A stretch of 15,103 bases of DNA, taken from Myxococcota bacterium (lineage in GTDB: Bacteria; Myxococcota_A; UBA9160; PR03). The notes below the pieces were generated by a model. The model searched no databases and was not told the origin of the DNA. It saw only the letters and a program-made list of their open reading frames with translations. Shown here one piece after another: positions 7,351 through 13,644 of this stretch. Position 1 is the stretch's first letter. Each line of letters begins with the position of its first letter. A program made the position numbers and the translations under genes. The DNA lies in contig JASJBO010000160.1 of assembly GCA_030066475.1 (NCBI GenBank), positions 1 through 15,103 on the forward strand. Reading direction: 5' to 3'.

Positions 7351-8070
7351 GTGGAAGCCCCGTCCCCGACGCCCCTGTACCGGATGCTCCGCGAAGGCCT
7401 CGCGCTCGCCGAGCTGCCTCGGTTGGCGCTGCGGGCCCCGGAGCTGGCCCGGCAGCCGCGCGGCGCCGGCGAGCCGGTGCTGGTGATGCCCGGCTTTGGC
7501 GCGGGCGACGCGTCGACGGCGCCCCTGCGCGCCTACCTGGGCCTGCTGGGCTACCGGGTGCGCGGCTGGGGGCTCGGCCTCAACGGCGGCGACGTGCCGT
7601 CGCTGATTCCCGAGGTCGCCGCGCGCACCCGACGCCTGGCGGAGCGCGCCAGGCGGCCGGTCCGGCTGGTGGGCTGGAGCCTCGGCGGCGTGCTGGCACG
7701 CGAGGCCGCTCGGGAGGAGCCCGGCGCCGTCGAGTGCGTCGTGACGCTGGGATCCCCCGTCGTGGGCGGACCCAAGTACACCACGGTGGGGGCCCTCTAC
7801 GCCCGGCGCGGCTACGACCTCGACGAGATCGAGCGCGCCGTCGAGGAGCGCAACCGCGCCGAGCCGCTCCGCGTGCCGGTGACCGCGATCTACAGCCGCG
7901 GGGACGGCGTGGTGGACTGGAAGGCGTGCATCGATCCCTGGAGCCCGGGCGTCGAGCACGTCGAGGTCGGGTCCACGCACGTGGGCCTGGGCTTCTCGCC
8001 CGACGTGTACCGGATCGTCGCGCAGCGGCTCGTGGACCGCCGCGCCGCGTCGGGAGGAGGCCGCGCATGA
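7351..8070 (+). CDS. Alpha/beta hydrolase (esterase/lipase-like)
   Basis: A 239-residue alpha/beta hydrolase-fold protein with a full candidate triad: Ser110 in the nucleophile elbow GWSLGG, Asp185 or Asp189 in YSRGDGVVDW, and His210 in GSTHVGLG. MPGFG (46-50) is the expected oxyanion loop. No signal peptide or strong membrane span is visible, so it is probably cytoplasmic. The GTG at 7351 is the most likely start. The frame is open much further upstream, but that part is the antisense of the lipoprotein gene; ATG 7384 is an alternative and neither has a strong ribosome site. The stop overlaps the next start as ATGA (8067-8070), so it is translationally coupled to the molybdopterin oxidoreductase. 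The substrate is unknown; an ester or lactone feeding the oxidoreductase is a guess. Confidence 0.82.
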   Translation: MEAPSPTPLYRMLREGLALAELPRLALRAPELARQPRGAGEPVLVMPGFGAGDASTAPLRAYLGLLGYRVRGWGLGLNGGDVPSLIPEVAARTRRLAERARRPVRLVGWSLGGVLAREAAREEPGAVECVVTLGSPVVGGPKYTTVGALYARRGYDLDEIERAVEERNRAEPLRVPVTAIYSRGDGVVDWKACIDPWSPGVEHVEVGSTHVGLGFSPDVYRIVAQRLVDRRAASGGGRA

Positions 8071-10292
8071 GCGAGACCCGCCACACCTTCTGCCGCATCT
8101 GCGAGTCGCTCTGCGGGCTCGAGGTGGACGTCGAGGAAGGGCGCGTCGTCGCGATCCGCCCCGACCGCGAGCACGTGGCGACCGGCGGCTTCGCCTGCGC
8201 GAAGGGGCTCAAGCAGCACGAGCTGTTCGAGTCGCCCGACCGCGTGCGCCACCCGCTGCGCCGCGAGGGCGACACCTTCCACCGCGTCTCGTGGGAGCAG
8301 GCGCTGCGCGAGATCGGCGGCAAGGTGGCGCAGCTGCGCGGCGACCACGGCGCGGACTCGATCGCGATGTACGTGGGCACCGCGGCCGGCTTCAGCCTGC
8401 TGCACCCGATCTTCGCGCAGGGCTTCATGACCGGGCTGGGCTCGCGCAGCATCTATGCCTCCGCCACCCAGGACTGCTCCAACAAGTTCGCGGTGGCGCG
8501 CGAGGTGTACGGCTTCCCGTTCACGCAGCCCTTTCCGGACGTCGACCGCGTCGGCTGCCTGATCGTCGTGGGCGCGAACCCGGTGGTCTCGAAGTGGAGC
8601 TTCCTGCAGGTCCCGAACCCGATCGACCGGCTGCGCGCGATCGAGGCGCGCGGCGGGCGGCTCTACGTGGTGGACCCGCGACGCACCGAGACCGCCAAGG
8701 TGGCCGGCCACTACGTCCCGATCCGGCCCGGCACCGACGTCTTCTTCTACCTGGCCTTCCTGCACGAGCTGATCGCACAGGGCGGCGTCGACCGCGCGGT
8801 GGTGGCGGCGCACACGAGCGGCTTCGGCGAGATCGAGGCGCTGGTCCGGGACTGGACGCCCGAGCGCGCCGAGGCGGTGACGCGCATGCCCGCCGCGACG
8901 CTGCGCCGGATGGTGGCCGACTACCGCGAGGCCGATGGCGCCTGCCTGTACAGCTCCACCGGCGTCAACATGGGCGGCCGCGGAGCGCTCGCGTTCTGGC
9001 TCCAGGAGGTGATCAACGCCGTCTCGGGCAACCTCGACCGCGCCGGCGGCAGCCTGGTCGGCCGGGGCGTGATCGACTTCCCGAAGCTCGGGCGCCGCAG
9101 CGGCTTCGGTCTCTCGCGCGAGCGCTCGCGGATCGGCGGCTTCTCGCAGGTGAACGACGCCTTCCCCGGCGCCGTGCTGGCCGACGAGATCCTGACCCCC
9201 GGCCAGCGCCAGGTGCGCGCCCTGTTCTGCACGGGCGGCAACCCGCTGATCACCATGGCCAACAGCGCGCGTCTGCGCGAGGCGTTCGAGCAGCTCGAGC
9301 TGCTGGTGGCGATCGACATCCTGCCCACCGAGACCGCGCACCTTGCCCACTACGTGCTGCCGGCCACCACGCCGATCGAGCGCTTCGACCTGCCCTTCGC
9401 GTTTCCCCTGCTGATGGGCATGCAGTCGCGGCCCTACCTCCAGGCGACGCGGCCGGTGGTGCGGCCCGAGGGCGAGCCGCGCGACGAGGCGACCATCTAC
9501 CTCGACCTGGCGCGCGCCTGCGGCACGCCGCTGTTCGGCTCGGGGGTGGCACAGCGCATCCTCGAGTGGTCACGCGACCTCCACTCGCGTCGCCACCCCG
9601 AGGCGCAGCCCTCGCTGCCGCAGGAGCGCCTGATGTCGCTGCTGCTGCGCCTGACCGGCAACGGCAGCTTCGCGCGGCTCGAGCGCGAGCCGCACGGCAG
9701 GCGGCTCGCCGACCACCAGCCCGGCAGCTTCCTCGGCGCGCGGGTCTCCCACGAGGACGGCCGCATCGCGCTCGCGCCCGCCGTGCTGCTCGAGCGCGCG
9801 CGCACGCTCGACGCCGACTACGCGGCCGAGCGCGAGGGCGCCGACCGCCTCAAGCTGATCACGCGCCGCCACGTCAAGACCCACAACTCCTGGACCCACA
9901 ACCATCCCGACTTCGTGTCGGGCACGCGCCACACCAATCACCTCTACATGCACCCGGACGACGCGGCGTCGCGCGGGCTGGGCGACGGCGACCTGGCCGA
10001 CGTCTCCTCGGCCACTGCCACGGTGCGCATTCCGGTCTCGCTGCTCCCCGATCTCCAGCCCGGCACCTGCGCGATGCCGCACGGCTGGGGCCACCAGGTC
10101 GCACCCGGGCTCGGCGTGGCGAGCAAGACGGGCGGCGTGAACGTGAACCTGCTCGCGGCCGACGGTCCCGAGGCGGTCGAGCCGGTCTCGGGCATGGCTC
10201 ACCTGACCGGGATCTACGTCGAGGTGCGCCCGGCGGCGGGGCCGCGCGACACGGGGAGCTGGTCGGGGCTGCCGGCGAGCCCGCTCAGCTGA
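8067..10292 (+). CDS. Molybdopterin-dependent oxidoreductase (DMSO reductase family) with N-terminal 4Fe-4S site
   Basis: A 741-residue enzyme of the molybdopterin bis-guanine dinucleotide (DMSO reductase) family, which also includes formate dehydrogenases, thiosulfate/polysulfide reductases and acetylene hydratase. Cys9, Cys12, Cys16 and Cys44 form the CxxCxxxC-x27-C motif for a 4Fe-4S cluster. The cofactor domains follow: YVVDPRRTETAKVAGHYVPI, then LFCTGGNPLITMANS, and a C-terminal dinucleotide-binding domain around THNSWTHNHPDF and AMPHGWGH. Cys137 in ATQDCSN sits where the molybdenum ligand is often found, so Cys ligation is plausible but unproved. There is no twin-arginine signal, so it should be cytoplasmic. 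No electron-transfer or membrane subunit follows; the next gene is convergent. The ATG overlaps the hydrolase stop and is preceded by GGGAGGAGG, a good ribosome site. The reaction cannot be assigned. Confidence 0.9.
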   Translation: MSETRHTFCRICESLCGLEVDVEEGRVVAIRPDREHVATGGFACAKGLKQHELFESPDRVRHPLRREGDTFHRVSWEQALREIGGKVAQLRGDHGADSIAMYVGTAAGFSLLHPIFAQGFMTGLGSRSIYASATQDCSNKFAVAREVYGFPFTQPFPDVDRVGCLIVVGANPVVSKWSFLQVPNPIDRLRAIEARGGRLYVVDPRRTETAKVAGHYVPIRPGTDVFFYLAFLHELIAQGGVDRAVVAAHTSGFGEIEALVRDWTPERAEAVTRMPAATLRRMVADYREADGACLYSSTGVNMGGRGALAFWLQEVINAVSGNLDRAGGSLVGRGVIDFPKLGRRSGFGLSRERSRIGGFSQVNDAFPGAVLADEILTPGQRQVRALFCTGGNPLITMANSARLREAFEQLELLVAIDILPTETAHLAHYVLPATTPIERFDLPFAFPLLMGMQSRPYLQATRPVVRPEGEPRDEATIYLDLARACGTPLFGSGVAQRILEWSRDLHSRRHPEAQPSLPQERLMSLLLRLTGNGSFARLEREPHGRRLADHQPGSFLGARVSHEDGRIALAPAVLLERARTLDADYAAEREGADRLKLITRRHVKTHNSWTHNHPDFVSGTRHTNHLYMHPDDAASRGLGDGDLADVSSATATVRIPVSLLPDLQPGTCAMPHGWGHQVAPGLGVASKTGGVNVNLLAADGPEAVEPVSGMAHLTGIYVEVRPAAGPRDTGSWSGLPASPLS

Positions 10293-10611
10293 GCAGCAGC
10301 GCGGTCAGCGTCACCGCAACGAGCCCGGCCAGCGCGACCAGACCGAGCACGAAGCCCGGCACGAGCCCGCGCAGGGGGATGCCCGCCGCCGTCCGGCGAC
10401 CGCGGCGCGCGCGCCAGTTCCCCACGGCGAGGCCGAGCACCATGGCCAGCATGGCGGCGTCGAGGCCCGCACCGGGCAGGGCGTCGGCGCGCGATACGCC
10501 CCAGGCGCCCAGCGCCAGTGCGGCGCAGGCGGCGATCCCGGTCGGCTCGAGTACACGACAGCGGTCCCGCTGGTCGGCCAAGCGCCAGTAGCCCACCCGC
10601 TGCTGTTGCAC
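10285..10611 (-). CDS. Small hypothetical membrane protein
   Basis: A frame of 108 residues with three likely membrane spans: about 25-39 (GIAACAALALGAWGV), 51-65 (DAAMLAMVLGLAVGN) and 83-107 (an almost purely Leu/Val/Ala/Gly stretch ending at the C-terminus). Arg-rich loops (WRARRGRR near 66-73) lie between spans 2 and 3. No family is recognised. GTG 10611 is my choice because upstream codons lose protein-like character and it leaves a 99-base divergent spacer to the response regulator. The ribosome site is weak, so the start is uncertain. The stop shares the palindrome TCAGCTGA with the stop of the convergent oxidoreductase. The hydrophobic pattern supports a real gene, but it could still be chance in GC-rich DNA. 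Confidence 0.55.
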   Translation of the reverse strand: MQQQRVGYWRLADQRDRCRVLEPTGIAACAALALGAWGVSRADALPGAGLDAAMLAMVLGLAVGNWRARRGRRTAAGIPLRGLVPGFVLGLVALAGLVAVTLTALLLS

Positions 10612-10710
10612 TCCGGCACGGGTAGTGAGGCAGACGACCCCATCTCCCGCTCCCGGCGCCCGCCGAGCGCGGCCCTGCCCGTGGGCACGCATCCTGCACT
10701 TGCCTGGTGT

Positions 10711-11112
10711 ATGGCTGCATTGCCCGGTGGCTTGGCGGGAGCCCCGACCGTCCTGCTCGTCGAGGACGACCACGCGTTCCTGGACCTGCTCCAGGACTCG
10801 CTGGAGTCGCACGGGCTGCGGGTGCTGGCCGAGTCGTCCCCGGAGGCAGCGATCGACCGGGCCACGACGCACCCCGGCCCGATCGACCTGCTGGTGACCG
10901 ACGTGATGCTGCCCGGGATGAGCGGTGGCGACCTGGCGGATCGCATCGGAGCCCGCCGCCAGGGGCTGCGCCTGCTGTTCATGTCGGGCTACAGCGACAC
11001 GGCGCTGCGCGAGCGCGGCGCCCTGCCCGAGCGCGCCGTGTTCCTGCGCAAGCCGTTCAGCCTGGCGCAGCTCGACGAGGTGGTGCGGGGGCTGCTCGAG
11101 CCCGCTCCGTGA
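10711..11112 (+). CDS. Single-domain response regulator (CheY-like receiver)
   Basis: A stand-alone receiver domain of 133 residues, phosphorylated by a histidine kinase that is not in this window. The conserved set is complete: acidic pocket Glu18-Asp19-Asp20 in LLVEDD, phospho-acceptor Asp64 in VTDVMLPGMSGG, switch Ser92 in FMSGYSD, and Lys114 in LRKPFS. The sequence style (MSGYSD, FLRKPFSLAQLDEVVRGLL) is that of receivers linked to PAS-containing hybrid kinases. No output domain is present. ATG 10711 is the best start; a TTG at 10606 would add 35 residues without domain character. The stop TGA overlaps the ATG of the following PAS/zinc gene (TGATG), so the two are probably one signalling unit. 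Confidence 0.9.
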   Translation: MAALPGGLAGAPTVLLVEDDHAFLDLLQDSLESHGLRVLAESSPEAAIDRATTHPGPIDLLVTDVMLPGMSGGDLADRIGARRQGLRLLFMSGYSDTALRERGALPERAVFLRKPFSLAQLDEVVRGLLEPAP

Positions 11113-11675
11113 TGGCGCCGGCGACCGTCTCGACCGCCTACCGGATCGACGGCGAGGGCGCGCTGGTCTGGGTGAGCCCGGAGTGGACCCGCTTCGCGCG
11201 CGCGAACGGCGCCCCCGAGCTGTCCGAGCCGGACATCCTGGGCCGCTCGCTCTGGGACTTCATCGAGGGCGGCGAAACGCGGCTCCTCTACGAGATGCTC
11301 TTCGACCGGGCCGTTCGGGAGAGCGCGCGTCTGCGCCTGCCGTTCCGCTGCGACTCGCCGGAGCTACGCCGCTTCATGCAGCTCGATATCCTGCCGCAAG
11401 GCGACGGGTCGCTCGAGCTGCGCGGGCTGCTCCTGCGCGAGCAGCCGCGTCCCCGCGTCGCGCTGTTCGACCCCACCCTGCTGCGCTCGTCCGACACCCT
11501 GCGCGTGTGCAGCTTCTGCAAGCGGATTCCCGTCGAGGGACTCGGCTGGCTCGACGTCGAGGAGGCGGTTGCGCGCCTCGACCTGCTCGCGGACGCGCGC
11601 CCGCCGCGTCTGAGCCACGGCGTCTGTCCCGCATGCGACGCCGAGGTGCGCGAGCGCCAGGCGCTCTGCGGCTGA
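11112..11675 (+). CDS. PAS-like sensor protein with C-terminal Cys4 zinc-ribbon-like module
   Basis: A 187-residue protein with two parts. Residues 8-105 look like a PAS-type sensory domain: YRIDGEGALVWVSPEWTRFA, then GRSLWDFIEG, and a beta-rich end LDILPQGDGSLELRG. The C-terminal part carries CSFCKRI (Cys133, Cys136), a central GWLDVEEAV, and LSHGVCPAC (Cys172, Cys175). This CxxCK...W...SHGxCPxC module recurs in bacterial PAS, GAF and receiver signalling proteins and probably binds a metal. No kinase, cyclase or DNA-binding domain is present, so it likely acts as a partner or adaptor of the receiver encoded just before it, with which it overlaps by one base. The ligand of the PAS-like domain is unknown. 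Confidence is high for the C-terminal module and moderate for PAS. Confidence 0.75.
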   Translation: MAPATVSTAYRIDGEGALVWVSPEWTRFARANGAPELSEPDILGRSLWDFIEGGETRLLYEMLFDRAVRESARLRLPFRCDSPELRRFMQLDILPQGDGSLELRGLLLREQPRPRVALFDPTLLRSSDTLRVCSFCKRIPVEGLGWLDVEEAVARLDLLADARPPRLSHGVCPACDAEVRERQALCG

Positions 11676-11721
11676 CCGCGCGCTCGCGCCGCGCCGCCGA
11701 CCTCGCCTGGACTGCCATGTC

Positions 11722-11931
11722 CGCAGCGAGCTGTTCTCGCTCTACTTCCTGATCATGGTGGCGGGCCACGACACCACCCGGAACGGCAGCTCGAACGGCC
11801 TGCTCGCGCTGCTCGAGCACCCCGACGAGCTCGAGAAGCTGCGCCGCGATCCCGACCTCGTGACCTCGGCGACCGAGGAGATCGTGCGCTGGACCACGCC
11901 GGTGAACCACTTCTCGCGCACCGCCACCCGG
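11722..11931 (+). pseudogene. Cytochrome P450 remnant (I-helix to K-helix)
   Basis: About 70 codons read as a piece of bacterial cytochrome P450: ELFSLYFLIMVAGHDTTRN contains the oxygen-binding I-helix (AGHDTT), followed by LLALLEHPDELEKLRRDPD, and then EEIVRWTTPVNHFSRTATR, which includes the K-helix ExxR (Glu-Glu-Ile-Val-Arg). Everything before the I-helix and everything after it, including the heme-binding Cys loop, is absent. The frame runs on into sequence antisense to the MFS gene. Both ends break abruptly, so this is an internal relic of about one sixth of a roughly 400-residue enzyme, left in the spacer between the PAS/zinc gene and the MFS gene. The only start in the piece, ATG 11755, falls inside the I-helix. 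It is not expected to make an active protein. Confidence 0.8.
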
Positions 11932-11962
11932 TGCGGATGCGGGTGCGGCCCGCCTGAACGAC

Positions 11963-13180
11963 TCAGTCGCGGGCCGGGCCGGCGGCCGGGACGCACACCC
12001 AGAGCAGCGCGGCCGCGGCGAGGGCCGTGCCGGCCGAGAACACGAACGGCGCGGCGGGCCCGAAGCCGGGCCAGGCGCCCAGGCCCTGCCAGAGCGCGCC
12101 GGCCAGCAGCGACGCCGGCAGGTCGATCGCGCCCATCACGGCGAAGTAGCTCCCGTAGGCCGAGCCGCGCAGGCGCTCGGGCACCAGGTCGGCGATCAGC
12201 GCCTTGGCGGTGCCCGCGGTGAGCCCGTAGTAGACGCCGTGGAGCAGGAACAGCACGGTGACGTCGCCGCCGCTGCGCGCGCCCGCGAAGCCCAGGTGGA
12301 CGGCCGCGTACCAGACCCAGCCCGCGGCGATCACGGCGCGCCGCCCGATCCGGTCCGAGAGGCGCCCGCCCGGCGTCGAAACCACGGCGTAGACGAGGTT
12401 GAAGCCGACCAGCACCCACAGGATGTCGGTGACGCCGAGGCCCCGCTCCTGGGCGCGCAGCACCAGGAAGGCGTCGGAGAAGTTGCCGAGGTCGAACAGC
12501 GCCGACACCAGCAGGAACGCGAAGAAGGGCCGACCCAGGCCGCGCAGGCCGGGGCGCGCGGCCGCCACACGCACCGGGGCGCGCACCTCGCGCACGCCGA
12601 ACGCCAGCACCGCCACCGCGCCGACCGCGGGCACCAGGCTCACCCACACGAGCGTGCGGAAGGCATCGGCGTCCAGCGTCGCGGCGCCGCGCTCGACCAG
12701 CGCGAGCACCCCGATGGCGATGGCCAGGCCCACCACGGCGCCACCGGTGTCCGCCGCGCGGTGCAGCCCGAACGCCAGGCCGCGATCGCCCGCCCCGACC
12801 GCGTCCGCCACGAGCGCGTCGCGCGGCGCCGTGCGCACGCCCTTGCCGACGCGGTCGGCCCAGCGCGCGCCCGCGATCCCGCCCCACGACGTCGCCAGCG
12901 CGAAGCCCGGCTTGGCGAGCGCCGAGATCGCGTAGCCCGCCACGGCCAGCGGCTTGCGGCGGCCCAGCCGGTCGGAGAGCGAGCCCGAGAACACCTTGAG
13001 CAGGCTCGCGGTCGCCTCGGCGAGGCCCTCGACCAGCCCGATCACCACCGTGCGCACGCCGAGCACGTTGGCGAGGAACAGCGGCAGCACGTTCACCACC
13101 ATCTCGCTCGAGACGTCCATCAGGAAGCTGGTGGCGCTGGCGGCCCAGACGTTGCGCGGGATGCGGCGCGAGGTGGGCAC
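11963..13180 (-). CDS. Major facilitator superfamily (MFS) transporter
   Basis: Inner-membrane secondary transporter of 405 residues with about 12 hydrophobic spans. MFS loop motif A appears in both halves: GSLSDRLGRRKP (66-77) after span 2, and GGRLSDRIGRRA in the second half. The stretch RWADRVGKGVRTAPRDALVAD (106-126) is typical of a widespread, mostly uncharacterised MFS subgroup, so the substrate cannot be named. The start used is GTG 13180; no clear ribosome site precedes it. It follows the sigma-like gene on the same strand after 27 bases and is probably co-transcribed with it. The N-terminus begins with a basic segment (TSRRIPRN) as expected for a cytoplasmic N-terminal end. Confidence 0.88.
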   Translation of the reverse strand: MPTSRRIPRNVWAASATSFLMDVSSEMVVNVLPLFLANVLGVRTVVIGLVEGLAEATASLLKVFSGSLSDRLGRRKPLAVAGYAISALAKPGFALATSWGGIAGARWADRVGKGVRTAPRDALVADAVGAGDRGLAFGLHRAADTGGAVVGLAIAIGVLALVERGAATLDADAFRTLVWVSLVPAVGAVAVLAFGVREVRAPVRVAAARPGLRGLGRPFFAFLLVSALFDLGNFSDAFLVLRAQERGLGVTDILWVLVGFNLVYAVVSTPGGRLSDRIGRRAVIAAGWVWYAAVHLGFAGARSGGDVTVLFLLHGVYYGLTAGTAKALIADLVPERLRGSAYGSYFAVMGAIDLPASLLAGALWQGLGAWPGFGPAAPFVFSAGTALAAAALLWVCVPAAGPARD

Positions 13181-13207
13181 GCGGCGCAGTCTACGCGCGA
13201 TCGCCGG

Positions 13208-13534
13208 CTAGGGGGAGCTGCCGCGCGGCGGGTGTTGCTGGCGCGGTGGTCGCGGTCGCGGCGGGTGCGCGCGGCGATAGCGGGCCAGGGACTCGCATGT
13301 CAGCTGGAAGACCCGGCGATCGCGCGCGGCGCGCGCCTCCGAGCGGGCGCCGGCGTGGCGGAACGCCTCGCCCAGGATCTCCTCCACCAGCACCTGGACG
13401 TCGGCGCGGTAGCGCACGCGCCGCGCGACGTAGGCGTGGACGCGGGGCAGGTAGCGGGCGAAGTCGGCATCGAAGTGCTGCCGATCGCTCGTTCGTGACG
13501 TGGGGTCGCGCCCCCGGCGCGACGATTGCGACAT
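13208..13534 (-). CDS. Small sigma-70 region 2-like protein lacking region 4
   Basis: A 108-residue protein. Residues 21-90 resemble region 2 of ECF-type sigma factors: FARYLPRVHAYVARRVRYR, then VQVLVEEILGEAFRH (the position of the core-binding D..DLxQExF helix), and VFQLTCESLARYRR where region 2.3/2.4 usually reads WLxxIARNxxxDxxR. The chain then ends in a Pro/Arg/Gln-rich tail (PPRPRPPRQQHPPRGSSP) with no region 4 for -35 recognition. Canonical ECF factors are about 170-200 residues, so it is either truncated or a natural region-2-only regulator. ATG 13534 is chosen because AGAGG lies upstream at good spacing; the frame is open further back but that part is not protein-like. It lies upstream of the MFS gene and divergent from the PEP-CTERM gene. 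Confidence 0.62.
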   Translation of the reverse strand: MSQSSRRGRDPTSRTSDRQHFDADFARYLPRVHAYVARRVRYRADVQVLVEEILGEAFRHAGARSEARAARDRRVFQLTCESLARYRRAHPPRPRPPRQQHPPRGSSP

Positions 13535-13600
13535 CCAGTGACCTCTCACCCGCCGGCCTGGGGTGTACCGCTCCGAATCGGGCCAGCGCTTCCCTCTACA

Positions 13601-13632
13601 GCACACCCCGTGCCAAACGGCATGGGGTGTGC
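13601..13632. repeat. 14-bp inverted repeat (hairpin) between divergent genes
   Basis: The arms 13601-13614 and 13619-13632 are complementary over 14 bases with one G-T wobble, around the loop AAAC. On the plus strand the hairpin would lie in the leader of the PEP-CTERM gene, ending 12 bases before its ATG. GGGGTGT, part of the right arm (13624-13630), occurs again in direct orientation at 13560-13566, giving three copies counting the inverted one in the left arm. This fits a protein operator or a translation-controlling RNA stem. It lacks a U-tract, so a simple terminator is unlikely. Confidence 0.7.
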
Positions 13633-13644
13633 ATCAGACCGGGT

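Noticed and set aside
5274..8066. A very long plus-strand open frame (5274-10292) that extends the molybdopterin enzyme far upstream.
   Set aside because: Before 8067 it is out of frame with the nucleotide transporter, antisense to the lipoprotein and out of frame with the hydrolase, and reads as Arg/Ala/Gly-rich low-complexity sequence. It is open because of the high GC content.
11932..11962. Continuation of the P450 relic to the heme-binding loop.
   Set aside because: The frame turns into a Cys/Gly repeat and then into antisense of the MFS gene; no FxxGxxxCxG motif is seen in any frame.
13601..13632. Rho-independent terminator.
   Set aside because: The stem is good, but no T-tract follows on either strand and it lies between divergent gene starts, not after a gene.
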